DNA of 64,000 nucleotides. It comes from Spartobacteria bacterium UBA695. Its GTDB lineage: Bacteria; Verrucomicrobiota; Verrucomicrobiia; Chthoniobacterales; Chthoniobacteraceae. Of this stretch, positions 15,822 to 24,854 are shown piece by piece. A program made the translations under genes and the position numbers. The stretch is taken from contig DBMP01000025.1 in NCBI GenBank assembly GCA_002298145.1, positions 1 through 64,000 on the forward strand. The letters run 5' to 3'. The notes beneath the pieces were generated by a model. That model saw nothing but the letters and a program-made list of their open reading frames with translations, was not told the origin of the DNA and ran no database searches. Within the stretch, counting starts at the first letter, position 1; every line of letters starts with the position of its first letter.

Positions 15822-17615
15822 TTAGTGATGAACCGGAGTCGTGCGGTTGGTGAGCTGGAAGTCCGGGTAGGCTTCGGCACCCATTTCGGGGATGTCGAGA
15901 CCGGCGACTTCGTCCTCGGCCTTGGAACGAATCGGGAAGATGAGGTTGGAGACCTTGAACCAGATGAAGGCGAAGGTGAAGACGAACACGGCGCAGGTGA
16001 GCGTGCCGGTGACTTGCGCGCCGAGCTGCGACCAGTCGTTGTAGGCGCCGCCAAAGGCTTTGCCAAAGATGCCGGTCACGCCTTGGTCGGCCCAGCCTTC
16101 CGCAACGAGTTTGTTGTAGGCATCGATGGTGGCCGGAGCCGCATCGTTGACGATCTTCTGGATCACCCCGTCCTTGACGAGGGTGTGAACGCCACCCCAA
16201 CCGGCGCCGTAGCTGCCGTTGGCGAAGAGGCCGACGGAGAGCACGCCCCAGGCGCCGTTGACGCCGTGGACGGAGATGGCTCCCACGGGGTCGTCGAGCT
16301 TCAGGCCACGCTCTACGAAGACCACGGCGACGACGACGAAGACACCGGCGATCAAGCCGATGATGACCGCGCCCAGCGTGGTCACAAAGGCGCACGGAGC
16401 GGTGATGGCGACGAGGCCCGCGAGCAGGCCGTTGCACATCATGGACGGATCGGGTTTGCCGAACCAGAACCAGACGAGCAGCGTGGTGGAGAGCGAGGCC
16501 GCGGCACCCGCGAGCATGGTGTTCACCGCGACGATGGCGATGCGGTTATCTGTGCCGGCCAGCGTGGAGCCCGGGTTGAACCCGAACCAGCCGAAGGCGA
16601 GAATGAAGGTGCCGAGCATGACCATGGGGATGTCGTGCGCAGGCATGGCGTTGGGCTTGCCGTCCTTGTTGAATTTGCCGATACGGGCACCGATGACGAT
16701 GCTGCCCGCCAAGGCGATCATACCGCCGCACATGTGCACAACGGAGGAACCGGCGAAGTCCACGTGGCCGTGGCCAAAGCCGAAGTTCTGGCCAAGCTGA
16801 GCGAGCCAGCCGCCGCCCCAGACCCAGTTGCCAAAGAGGGCATACGGGAACATACCGACCCAGAAGCCGTAGATCATGAAGTTCTTGAAGTTCCAGCGTT
16901 CCGCCATGGCCCCGGTGGGGATGGTGGCCGTGGTGTCCATGAACACCATTTCGAAGAGGAAGAGGGCGAGTACGGCGGTATCAAACACCGACGAACCCAG
17001 GAAGAAGCCCTTGCCGCCGAAGATGCCGAAGGGATGCCCAAAGAGGGTGATGGTGTGCTCGACGTTGAGCAGCGCCAGGCCCTGGCCGAGCGAAGGCTGC
17101 CAGCCGATGGGTACCGGGCCGTTCCAGTAGCCGCCGAACATGATGCCGAATCCGCAGATCCAGAACCCGAGCATGCCCAGGCCGTAGATGAGGAAGTTCG
17201 TCGCCATGACGTGCGCGGCGTTCTTGCCACGGCAAAGGCCGGTCTCGACGAGGGCGAAGCCTGCCTGCATGAACATCACGATGAAGCCCGTGATGAGCGT
17301 CCAGACGAGGTTGATCGAGATCTTGTTGTGCGCAACGTTCTGGATCAGTTCGTCGTTGGAGACGGTGTTCTTGCCTTTCGGGTTGATGCTCGTCGCCTCG
17401 GCGGGGATTGGCCAGGTGAGGTCGGTGACGCTGCCCGCGTTGGCTCCCGGGGGATAGGCCAGGGAATCGGGCGGCGCGGGTGTGGGAGAGGCGGCGGCGG
17501 CGGGTGTGGCCGCGGCTGACGCCGGAGCGTCCTCTGCCGACACTTGGACCGGCATGGTCAACGCCATGGCTGCCATGGCTGCCACTAGGGCGAATGTTTT
17601 ACGGAGTTTTAGCAT
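15822..17615 (-). CDS. amtB: ammonium transporter AmtB, with an extended periplasmic N-terminus
   Basis: The product is about 597 residues, longer than E. coli AmtB (428). The start giving MLKLRKTFALVAAMAAMALTM provides a signal peptide ending near VSAEDA. An Ala/Pro-rich stretch follows and about 11 membrane helices start near residue 95. Family motifs include QAGFALVETGLCRGKNAAHV, DFAGSSVVHMCGG (pore His) and SVHGVNGAWGVLSVGLF (second pore His). A large insert of about 60 residues follows before the last helix, in place of a short loop. Trimeric ammonium channel of the inner membrane. It is first gene of an amtB-glnB operon with a sigma-54 promoter upstream. Confidence 0.94.
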   Translation of the reverse strand: MLKLRKTFALVAAMAAMALTMPVQVSAEDAPASAAATPAAAASPTPAPPDSLAYPPGANAGSVTDLTWPIPAEATSINPKGKNTVSNDELIQNVAHNKISINLVWTLITGFIVMFMQAGFALVETGLCRGKNAAHVMATNFLIYGLGMLGFWICGFGIMFGGYWNGPVPIGWQPSLGQGLALLNVEHTITLFGHPFGIFGGKGFFLGSSVFDTAVLALFLFEMVFMDTTATIPTGAMAERWNFKNFMIYGFWVGMFPYALFGNWVWGGGWLAQLGQNFGFGHGHVDFAGSSVVHMCGGMIALAGSIVIGARIGKFNKDGKPNAMPAHDIPMVMLGTFILAFGWFGFNPGSTLAGTDNRIAIVAVNTMLAGAAASLSTTLLVWFWFGKPDPSMMCNGLLAGLVAITAPCAFVTTLGAVIIGLIAGVFVVVAVVFVERGLKLDDPVGAISVHGVNGAWGVLSVGLFANGSYGAGWGGVHTLVKDGVIQKIVNDAAPATIDAYNKLVAEGWADQGVTGIFGKAFGGAYNDWSQLGAQVTGTLTCAVFVFTFAFIWFKVSNLIFPIRSKAEDEVAGLDIPEMGAEAYPDFQLTNRTTPVHH

Positions 17616-17681
17616 AGTTGATGGTTCCTTGTTGAGGCTCGCACTCGGGGACATGCCCGGAGCGGAACAGGTCAACGCCAT

Positions 17682-17698
17682 TAGCATTCCGCATGCCA
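17682..17698 (-). promoter_or_regulatory. sigma-54 (RpoN) promoter of amtB-glnB
   Basis: The minus strand reads TGGCATGCGGAATGCTA, against the consensus TGGCAYR-N4-TTGCW. The GG and GC doublets are exactly 10 bases apart, as sigma-54 requires. Transcription would start near 17670, about 55 bases before the amtB start codon. The location agrees with nitrogen control of amtB-glnK operons in other bacteria. An NtrC-like activator is not encoded in this window. Confidence 0.75.
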
Positions 17699-17862
17699 GC
17701 GCCTTTTTTTAGGAATTAACCTACCCGTAAAATTTAAATCTCCCGTACAACCATGTAACATTTGCCATTACACCAAACTAGACAGCTCTGGCGGGGTTTG
17801 TTCGTTTTTTATCCACTGCCACGGAATAGTGGATTGACGCTGACCAGGATTACCAGCGGTGG

Positions 17863-18522
17863 CTAGTTTAGGTCGTAGAGCCTGCGGATGGCGAAACTGA
17901 CGAGGTCGAAGGCGCTGCGCAGGTTGAGCTTTTCTTTGATCCGCGCGCGGTAGGTATCGACGCTGGCGAGGCCAAGGCCGAGGGTGGTGGCGATTTCTTT
18001 GGTGCTCTTGCCTTCGCCGATTTTCTCCAGGACTTCCAGCTCGCGGTCGCTCAGGTGGGCGATGGAGCGGCCGACGGGGGCGGCGATCCGGCTGGCGGTC
18101 AGGGTGTGGAGCATGGCTTCGGTCATGGCCGGGGAGAGGTAGATTTTCCCGCCAAGGACTTGGCGCATGGCGGCGAGGAGTTCGGCCGAGGTGCAGTCTT
18201 TGGAGATGAAGCCCTTGGCGCCGTCGGAGAGGACGCGCCGGGCGTAGAGGGTTTCGTCGTGGCCGGAGTAGACCAGGAGTGCGGTGGGGAGGGAAAGGGC
18301 GCGGGCTTGTTTGATCAGGTCGGTGCCGCTGGATCTCCGCAAGGCGAGGCCGACAACGGCGAGCTCGGGCCGGGCGGAGACGAGGAGGGCGATCCCGCCG
18401 TGAAGGTCGTCGGCTTCTCCGGCAAGCTCCAGGCCGGGCTCGGCGGCGATCAGTTCCGCAAGCCGCTCCCGTAGCACCGGGTGACGCTCGATGACGGCCA
18501 CACGCTGAGGGAGCTCACTCAT
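17863..18522 (-). CDS. NarL/LuxR-type response regulator with a degenerate receiver
   Basis: The product is 219 residues. A receiver-like domain (about 1-125) is followed by a LuxR helix-turn-helix (about 152-215, LSDRELEVLEKIGEGKSTKEI). Compared with NarL, the acidic pair is replaced (VIERHP for IDDHP; Glu12-Arg13). The phosphoacceptor Asp is replaced by Gly at about position 58 (VVGLAL for LLDLNM). The conserved Lys is kept (ISKD). Phosphorylation by a kinase is therefore unlikely, and the protein may respond to a ligand or be constitutive. Its start is ten bases after the kup stop, so it is probably the second gene of a kup operon. Confidence 0.88.
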   Translation of the reverse strand: MSELPQRVAVIERHPVLRERLAELIAAEPGLELAGEADDLHGGIALLVSARPELAVVGLALRRSSGTDLIKQARALSLPTALLVYSGHDETLYARRVLSDGAKGFISKDCTSAELLAAMRQVLGGKIYLSPAMTEAMLHTLTASRIAAPVGRSIAHLSDRELEVLEKIGEGKSTKEIATTLGLGLASVDTYRARIKEKLNLRSAFDLVSFAIRRLYDLN

Positions 18523-18531
18523 AGGCGGGGG

Positions 18532-20436
18532 CTAGATTTCGATCGGCAGGCCGATTTCGATGGTCCGGTTGCTGGGCAGCCGGAAGAACTCGGCGGCGTT
18601 CTGGGCGTTGCGGCTCATGACGATGAAGGCGGCCCGCCGCACGGGGCTCATGCCTTTGGAGGTGGTGGGGACGAGCGTTTCGCGGCCGAGGAAGAAGGTG
18701 GTCTTTTCCGGGACGATCTCGAAGTGCTTCAAGGCGGCGGCGGAGACGATTTCGTCAATGGTGGGGATCTCCATGAACCCGAAGCGGGCGGTGATATGGA
18801 AGAAGCAGCCGTCGAGCGAGTCGATCTCCAGCCGGTCGGGGCGGCTGACGTAGGGGACGTGGTCGCTGGCGATGTTGAGGACGATGTTGCGCTCGTGGAT
18901 GACGTGGTTGTGCTTGAGGTTCTGAAGGAGGGCGTTGGGGGTGCCGCTGGGGGAGCTGTTGAAGAAGACGGCGGTGCCTTTGACGCGGTAGGGGCTGTGG
19001 CTTTCGGAGAGGATGCCCGAGAGGCCGATCGAGCTGACGAATTCCTTGAGCGGCATGATGGCGGCGAAGCGTTTGCGGATGCGGCTGCGGCCGATCTTCC
19101 AGGTGGTCATCAGGTAGAAGAGGACGGAGCCGATGCAGAGGGGCAGCCAGCCGCCGTGGAGGACTTTGAGGGCGTTGGAGGCGAAGAAGGCGGACTCGAT
19201 CAAGCCAAAGACGACGCAGATGAGCAGCGTGGGCAGCGTCTTCCACTTCCACACGCGGCGGGCGGCGAAGTAGAAGAGGCTGGTGGTGGTGAGCATGGTG
19301 AGCGTGACGGCGATGCCGTACGCGGAGGCGAGCGCGGAGCTGCTGCGGAAGCCGATGACGAGGGCGACGCAGGCTGCGCCAAGGGCGTAGTTGAGCTGCG
19401 GGATGTAGATCTGCCCGGAGGTGTCGCGGCTGGTGTGCATGACCTGCATGCGGGGCAGGTAGCCCATCTGCATGGCCTGGGTGGTGAGCGAGAAGGAGCC
19501 GGAGATGAGGGCCTGGGAGGCGATGATGGTGGCCATGGTGGCGAGGCCGATCAGCGGCCAGAGGGCCCAGCCGGGGGCGAGGAAGAAGAAGGGGTTGCTC
19601 GCGGCGGCGGGGTTGGAAAGGACCAGGGCCCCCTGCCCCATGTAGTTCAGGGCGAGCGCGGGGAGCACCAGGAAGTTCCAGGCCATCTGGATGGGGACGC
19701 GCCCGAAGTGGCCCATGTCGGCGTAGAGGGCCTCGCCGCCGGTAACGGATAGAAAGACGCTGCCCAGGACGACCATGGAGGCGGAGCTGTGGACTCTGAG
19801 GTACTGGATGCCCATCAATGGGTTGAAGGCGACGAGGATCGAGGGATGCTGGACGATCTGGACCAAGCCCATGAGGCCCAGGCAGGCGAACCAGAGGAGC
19901 ATGACTTTGCCAAAAACACTCCCCACCGCGCCGGTGCCGTAGCGCTGGACGGAGAAGAGGCCGACGAGGATGATGAGCGTCAGCGGGATGACCAGGTGGT
20001 TAAAGACGGGCGAGATGAGTTCCAGGCCTTCGACGGCTGAAAGGACGGAGATGGCGGGGGTGATGACGCCGTCGCCGTAGAGCAGGGCCGCGCCGAAGAT
20101 GCCGAGGCCGGTCATGATGGCCCCAGCACGGCCAAGGCGGTTATCTCGCTTTTCCGGAAAGGCCAGGGCGAGGAGAGCGAGGATGCCGCCCTCGCCGTTG
20201 TTGTCGGCCCGCAGGATGAGGCCGACATATTTCACGGAGACTAGCAGGATGAGGCTCCACAAAATGAGGGAGATGACCCCCACGATGTCGGCGAAGCTGG
20301 AACCGTGCTCCAGGCATTCTTTAAAAGCGTAAAGGGGGCTGGTGCCAATGTCGCCGAAAACGACGCCCAGCGCGACGAGCGCCAGCGGGAGCGTTTTGGA
20401 TTGCGTGGAGGAGTGGGACTGCGTCATTGATGCCAC
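18532..20436 (-). CDS. kup: Kup-family potassium uptake transporter
   Basis: The product is 634 residues, the usual size. It opens with LALVALGVVFGDIGTSPLYAF, the Kup signature, and has 12 predicted helices up to about residue 450. VFGKVMLLWFACLGLMGLVQI and GGEALYADMGHFGR are further conserved blocks. A cytoplasmic C-terminal domain follows (about 460-634). It imports K+ with protons at the inner membrane. The downstream LuxR-type gene follows after ten bases. The 240-base region before the start codon is rich in alternative hairpins (separate entry). Confidence 0.95.
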   Translation of the reverse strand: MASMTQSHSSTQSKTLPLALVALGVVFGDIGTSPLYAFKECLEHGSSFADIVGVISLILWSLILLVSVKYVGLILRADNNGEGGILALLALAFPEKRDNRLGRAGAIMTGLGIFGAALLYGDGVITPAISVLSAVEGLELISPVFNHLVIPLTLIILVGLFSVQRYGTGAVGSVFGKVMLLWFACLGLMGLVQIVQHPSILVAFNPLMGIQYLRVHSSASMVVLGSVFLSVTGGEALYADMGHFGRVPIQMAWNFLVLPALALNYMGQGALVLSNPAAASNPFFFLAPGWALWPLIGLATMATIIASQALISGSFSLTTQAMQMGYLPRMQVMHTSRDTSGQIYIPQLNYALGAACVALVIGFRSSSALASAYGIAVTLTMLTTTSLFYFAARRVWKWKTLPTLLICVVFGLIESAFFASNALKVLHGGWLPLCIGSVLFYLMTTWKIGRSRIRKRFAAIMPLKEFVSSIGLSGILSESHSPYRVKGTAVFFNSSPSGTPNALLQNLKHNHVIHERNIVLNIASDHVPYVSRPDRLEIDSLDGCFFHITARFGFMEIPTIDEIVSAAALKHFEIVPEKTTFFLGRETLVPTTSKGMSPVRRAAFIVMSRNAQNAAEFFRLPSNRTIEIGLPIEI

Positions 20437-20640
20437 AACGACGCTTTATAGAGCGTCCCAGCGCTCAAGCCAAAGGTGAAAAGATGGGTCATGTTCTTGA
20501 AGAGAGCTTGGGAGTGCGAATCCCCCATTGCAGGATTAGCATTTCTCATGCCTTGCGATTTTCTGCCAGCCATTTTTGCAAAATTACTCTAAATCCCCTA
20601 CACGGGGAGCGTGGAATCCCCGGGGTGTGCTGGAGCGGAG
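20437..20640 (-). promoter_or_regulatory. structured leader region upstream of kup
   Basis: This part of the 241-base gap between the NodT-type gene and kup has several competing stems on the minus strand. Next to the start codon, GAGCG/CGCTC competes with GACGCT/AGCGTC. Further up are GGGGATTC-type hairpins at 20510-20524 and 20604-20621. The latter competes with TCCCC/GGGGA at 20594-20608. Kup genes in other bacteria can carry c-di-AMP (ydaO) riboswitches. The stretch GCTAATCCTGCAATGGGGGA recalls part of that motif, but I do not see the rest of the consensus. A terminator for the upstream efflux operon is an alternative. Confidence 0.3.
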
Positions 20641-20677
20641 GTGGCTAAATCAGGACAGTTGCGCAAAAAGCCACTCT

Positions 20678-22105
20678 TTACTCCCAGCCGCCTCCGAGGG
20701 CTTTGTAAAGGGCAATGAGGTTCTGGCTGAGGGCTTTGTCGCTCTGGGCTAGGGCGTCCTCAGTCTGGTAGAGGGAGCGTTCGGCGTCGAGTACGTTGAT
20801 GAAGTTGGCCAGGCCCTTGGTGTAGAGTTCCTTGGCCATTTGGAGGGAGTCGCGGCTGGCTTTGACTGCCTGCTCCAGGCTGCGGCGGCGGAGTTTTTCC
20901 TTGGCGTAGCCGACGAGCGCGTTCTCGGTTTCCTCAAAGGAATTCAAGACCACTTTCTCATACTGGGCGAGGGCCTGCTCCTGGCGGGCGTTCTGGACGC
21001 GGATGTTGGCCCGAACGCGGCCGCTATCGAAGATCCGCCACTGGGCGGTGGGGCCGAGGGCCCAGAAGGCGCTGCCTTTGCTGATCCAGTCGTCGGTGCT
21101 GAGCGAAAGGTAGCCGCCCGCACCGGTGAGGTAGAATTTCGGGAAAAGATCGGCGGTGGCGACGCCGATGCGGGCGCTGGCGGAGGCGAGCTGGCGCTCG
21201 GCCTGGCGGATGTCAGGGCGGCGGCAAAGGAGCTCGGAGGGGAGGCCGACGGGTACGACGGGGGGCGTGGAGGGGATGGCGGCGGGCCGGGAAAGCTCGG
21301 CGTCAAGGGCTCCCGGGGGCTGGCCGAGCAAGCCGCCGAGGCGGTTCATGGAGGCCTGGATGAAGGCTTCCAGGCGGGGGATCTCGGCCTGGGTGGTGGC
21401 CAGGAGCGCGGTGGCTTGCTGGACGTCGAGGTCGCTGGTGAGGCCGTTTTTGTAGCGGTCGCTGGAGATTTCGAGGGCCTCTTGCTGGGCCTTGATGTTC
21501 TTTTGGGCGATTTCGAGCCGTCGCTGGCCGCCGCGCAGTTCGACGTAGTTGCGCCCGACCTCGGCCAGCAGGACGACCAGGGCGTTGCGCAGGGCGTACT
21601 GCGCGGCGTCGAACTCAGCCCGGCCCGACTGGGCGGCGCGCCGGGTACCGCCAAAGACGTCCACCTCCCACGAGGCCTGGAAGCCGGTTAGGTAGGCTTC
21701 GTTCTCGGGCGAGATGGAGACTTCTTTCAAAAGCGCGGGCGGGACTTGGATGTTGTCGGTGAGGCTTTTGGGAATCCGCGAGCGACCCACCATGCCGCCG
21801 GTGTCGACGGTGGGGCCGAAGCCTGCAAGGGCGATGCGATACTGCGCCCGGGCCTCGCGCACGCGGGCTTCGGCGATTTTGAGATCCGGGTTGGCGCTGA
21901 CGGCGCGGGCGATGAGGGAGTTCAGCAGCGGGTCGCGGAAGGTTTTCCACCAGGCGGCGACGGGGGCGGCGGCTCCCTTTTCCCCACCGGAAAGGGGGGC
22001 GTTCCATTTCGAGGGGGCGGTGGTTTGGGGCGGGTGGTAGTCGGGGCCCACGGAGCATCCGCCAAGGATGAGGAGGAACGCGAGGGGCGAAAGATGGGGT
22101 TTCAT
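20678..22105 (-). CDS. NodT/OprM-family outer-membrane efflux lipoprotein (partner of EmrAB)
   Basis: The product is 475 residues with a lipoprotein signal peptide (LAFLLILGGCSVGPDYHPP, lipid on Cys). It has the two OEP repeats: VSANPDLKIAEARVREARAQY, and near the end LEQAVKASRDSLQMAKELYTKGLANFINVLDAERSL. The latter is a hallmark of the family. It forms a trimeric channel-tunnel through the outer membrane. The gene is the last of the emrA-emrB-outer-membrane set and begins about 11 bases after the MFS gene. Confidence 0.92.
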   Translation of the reverse strand: MKPHLSPLAFLLILGGCSVGPDYHPPQTTAPSKWNAPLSGGEKGAAAPVAAWWKTFRDPLLNSLIARAVSANPDLKIAEARVREARAQYRIALAGFGPTVDTGGMVGRSRIPKSLTDNIQVPPALLKEVSISPENEAYLTGFQASWEVDVFGGTRRAAQSGRAEFDAAQYALRNALVVLLAEVGRNYVELRGGQRRLEIAQKNIKAQQEALEISSDRYKNGLTSDLDVQQATALLATTQAEIPRLEAFIQASMNRLGGLLGQPPGALDAELSRPAAIPSTPPVVPVGLPSELLCRRPDIRQAERQLASASARIGVATADLFPKFYLTGAGGYLSLSTDDWISKGSAFWALGPTAQWRIFDSGRVRANIRVQNARQEQALAQYEKVVLNSFEETENALVGYAKEKLRRRSLEQAVKASRDSLQMAKELYTKGLANFINVLDAERSLYQTEDALAQSDKALSQNLIALYKALGGGWE

Positions 22106-22116
22106 GGGAAAAGGTG

Positions 22117-23682
22117 CTAATGAACGGCCACGGTGCCTTTGACCGTTACGCGTTTCAGGAGGAAGGCCAGCGGGACGGCGAGGATGGAGAGAAAGGCGAG
22201 CATCCGGAAGTCGTCGAGGTAGGCCATCATGGCGGATTGCTGGAGCATGGATTGGTAAATGAGGCCGTCGGCCATGGCCTGGGCTTTTACCGCGCCGACC
22301 TGCGAGCCGAGGAGGCCGTGGGCGGTCTGGACGGCGCTCTGGTAAAGGGGGTTGTAGGGCGTGACGTGCTCGACCATGGCGGCCTGGTGGATCTGCGCGC
22401 CGCGCGTGACCATGGAGGTGACCATGGCGATGCCGATCGAGCCAAAGAGGTTGCGCGCCAGGGCAAAGATGCCGGTGGCGTTGCCCATCTGCTCTTTTTT
22501 AAGCATGCCGAGGGAGACGGTCATCAGCGGGACCATGCAGAAGGCGAGGCCCGCGCCCTGGATGAAGTTCGGCAGGAAAAGGTCGCGCTGGGTGAGATCG
22601 AGGTTGAGCCAGGAGAGGGCGAGGGTGGAGATGCCCAGTATGAAGAAGCCGCCGCCGATCATTTTGCGGTTGTCAAAGCCGTTGACCATGATGCCCACCA
22701 GCGGCATGAAGGCGAGCAGGCCCAGGCCGCGCGGGATCTGCGCGATGCCGCACTGGAAGGAGCTGTAGCCCATGAGGCTTTGTAAAAAGAGGGGCAGGAG
22801 CGTGAGCGGGCCGTACATGAGGATGGCCGAGATGCTCACGAGCACGGTGCCGACGGCGAAGTTGCGGTTCTTAAACACGCGCAGGTCGGCCAGCGGCGCG
22901 GCGCTGGTCAGCTCGCGGAAGACGAAGGCCACGCACGAGAGGCCGGAGATCAGGGCGAACCAGCGAATCCACCCGGCGTTGAACCAGTCGGCGTCCTGGC
23001 CTTTGTCGAGGATGACTTGCAGGGTGCCGAGCCAGACGATGAGGAAGAAGAACCCGGAGGCGTCGATGCGGCCCGGGCGGGCGTCGCGGATGTAGTCGGG
23101 GTCGAAGACGAAGCGCCGGACCATCCACCACGCCAGGGCGCCGATGGGGAGGTTCATGTAAAAGAGCCAGCGCCAGGAATAGTGGTCGGTGACCCAGCCG
23201 CCCAGCACGGGGCCGACGACGGGGGCGATGATGACGCCCAGGCCGTAGGCGGCCATGGCGACGCCGTGCTTCTCGGGCGGGAAGCTCTCTAGCAGCACGG
23301 CCTGGGAGATCGGCTGCAAGGCGCCGCCGCCCGCCCCCTGCACGACGCGGGCCAGGAGGAGGACGGCGAGGCTCGGGGCCATGCCGCAGACGACGCTGGC
23401 GACGGTAAAGAGCAGGATGCAAGCGAGCAAAAAGCGCTTGCGCCCGAAGAACGACGAAAACCAGGCGCAGGCGGGGAGCACGACGGCGTTGGAAATAAGG
23501 TAGCTGGTCTGTACCCAGGTGGCCTCGCTGTTGGAGGCGGAGAGGTTGCCTGCGATGTTCGGCAGCGAGACGGACATGATGGTCGTGTCGAGCACTTCCA
23601 TGAAGGTCGGCACGATGACCGCCGCGGCGACCCACCAGGGGTTGATCACTTTGTGGGGCTGGGCGGCGACGGCGGTGCTCAT
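22117..23682 (-). CDS. emrB: DHA2-family (EmrB/QacA) multidrug MFS transporter
   Basis: The product is 521 residues with about 14 membrane helices. It starts after a short cytoplasmic tail with WVAAAVIVPTFMEVLDTTIM and continues NIAGNLSASNSEATWVQTSY, the usual DHA2 motif D1 and motif C region. With the membrane fusion protein and outer-membrane factor it exports hydrophobic compounds in exchange for protons. The start codon overlaps the end of emrA by four bases (23679-23682), so translation is coupled. Confidence 0.93.
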   Translation of the reverse strand: MSTAVAAQPHKVINPWWVAAAVIVPTFMEVLDTTIMSVSLPNIAGNLSASNSEATWVQTSYLISNAVVLPACAWFSSFFGRKRFLLACILLFTVASVVCGMAPSLAVLLLARVVQGAGGGALQPISQAVLLESFPPEKHGVAMAAYGLGVIIAPVVGPVLGGWVTDHYSWRWLFYMNLPIGALAWWMVRRFVFDPDYIRDARPGRIDASGFFFLIVWLGTLQVILDKGQDADWFNAGWIRWFALISGLSCVAFVFRELTSAAPLADLRVFKNRNFAVGTVLVSISAILMYGPLTLLPLFLQSLMGYSSFQCGIAQIPRGLGLLAFMPLVGIMVNGFDNRKMIGGGFFILGISTLALSWLNLDLTQRDLFLPNFIQGAGLAFCMVPLMTVSLGMLKKEQMGNATGIFALARNLFGSIGIAMVTSMVTRGAQIHQAAMVEHVTPYNPLYQSAVQTAHGLLGSQVGAVKAQAMADGLIYQSMLQQSAMMAYLDDFRMLAFLSILAVPLAFLLKRVTVKGTVAVH

Positions 23683-24767
23683 TTCACCCGGACGGCAGGC
23701 TCGACTGACATGCCGGGGCCGAGCGCCAGGGCGGGATCGGGCGCGGTGTCAAAGACGATCTTCACCGGGACCCGCTGGACGACTTTGATGAAATTGCCGG
23801 TGGCGTTCTCGGGCGGGAAGAGGCTGAAGCGGGCGCCCGCGCCGGACTGGATGCTCTCGACTTTGCCGGTGAATTTCTGGCCCGGGTAGGCGTCGATGCG
23901 GATCGTGACGGGCTGGCCGGGGCGCATGTGTTCGAGCTGGGTTTCCTTGTAGTTGGCCACGACCCAGAGGCGGTGCGGCACGATGGCCAGGAGGGCCTGG
24001 CCCGGCTGGACGTAGGCTCCGGGCTCGACGGAGCGCCGGGTGACGCGGCCGTCGTCCGGGGCGACGATCTTGGTGTAGGAGAGGTTTAGCTCGGCCTGGC
24101 GCAGCGCGGCTTCGGCCTGGGCGATGTCGGCGGTGGCGGTCTGGACTCCCGCCCGGCCCAGGCCTACCTGCGCCTCGGCTCCGAGGACTTTGGCCCGGGC
24201 GACGTCGACTTGCGCGGCGGCGGAGCGCGCCTGGGTCTCGGCGACGTCGACCTGGCTACGGGAGACGGCGCGGCTTTCAACGGACTGGTAGCGCTTCAGC
24301 TCGGCCTGGGCGCGGCTCGCCTCGGCTTCCACGGCGGTCAGGCCCGAGCGGGCTTGTTCCTGCTGGGCTTCTTCGACGGATAGCTGGGCGCGGGCCTGCT
24401 CCAGGCGGCTCTTGGCGGCGGCGAGCCCGGCCTGGGCTTGCGCGGCTTTGACTTGGTAGTCGCTGGGGTCAATCTCCAGCAGGGTCTCGCCCCGCTTGAC
24501 TTCCTGGTTGTCCTCCACTGCCAAGCGGATGACGCGCCCCGGGATCTGCGGCGCGACGGGGGTGACGTGGCCCTCGATGGAGGCGTTGTCGGTGGATTCG
24601 TAGGGGGCGACGGCTACCTCGTAATACAGCGCGCCCGCGGCGGCGGCGAGGATCACCAGGCCGAGGGCCAACAGGCGCTTGAAGGGTTTGGATGGGCGCG
24701 CGATTTCCTTTTCGCCTGAGGGGGGCGGCTCGGGAGCCGTCGGTTCGGGACTCATGGGTGATTGCAT
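23679..24767 (-). CDS. emrA: HlyD/EmrA-family membrane fusion protein
   Basis: The product is 362 residues. A cytoplasmic Pro-rich tail (about 1-30) is followed by one membrane helix (LLALGLVILAAAAGALYYEVA). The lipoyl half ASIEGHVTPVAPQIPGRVIRL comes next, then a long coiled-coil hairpin (about 95-220) rich in Ala, Gln and Glu. The second lipoyl half follows (LSYTKIVAPDDGRVTRRSVEPGAYVQPG), then a beta-barrel (VVANYKETQLEHMRPGQPV). It bridges EmrB and the outer-membrane channel. The next ATG five codons in is an equal start candidate. An 87-base gap separates it from the RND operon's last gene. Confidence 0.93.
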   Translation of the reverse strand: MQSPMSPEPTAPEPPPSGEKEIARPSKPFKRLLALGLVILAAAAGALYYEVAVAPYESTDNASIEGHVTPVAPQIPGRVIRLAVEDNQEVKRGETLLEIDPSDYQVKAAQAQAGLAAAKSRLEQARAQLSVEEAQQEQARSGLTAVEAEASRAQAELKRYQSVESRAVSRSQVDVAETQARSAAAQVDVARAKVLGAEAQVGLGRAGVQTATADIAQAEAALRQAELNLSYTKIVAPDDGRVTRRSVEPGAYVQPGQALLAIVPHRLWVVANYKETQLEHMRPGQPVTIRIDAYPGQKFTGKVESIQSGAGARFSLFPPENATGNFIKVVQRVPVKIVFDTAPDPALALGPGMSVEPAVRVK

Positions 24768-24854
24768 GTTTTTCCAGTGCGAAAAAAAGATAGCAAAATA
24801 GAATCTCTAATACCATCGGATTCCGGGTGCCCGCCCGATGATCGATGGCCGCCG

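Noticed and set aside
15825..17519. A 564-codon plus-strand frame antisense to amtB
   Set aside because: Very acidic, Gly/Asp/Glu-rich product without a domain; amtB is certain.
17806..17836. Hairpin ATCCACT/AGTGGAT near T6, considered as terminator of the LuxR-type gene
   Set aside because: The T run lies on the wrong side for the minus strand, and no plus-strand gene ends there.
18481..19752. A 423-codon plus-strand frame antisense to kup
   Set aside because: Asp/Gly/Glu-rich antisense product; kup carries the family signatures.
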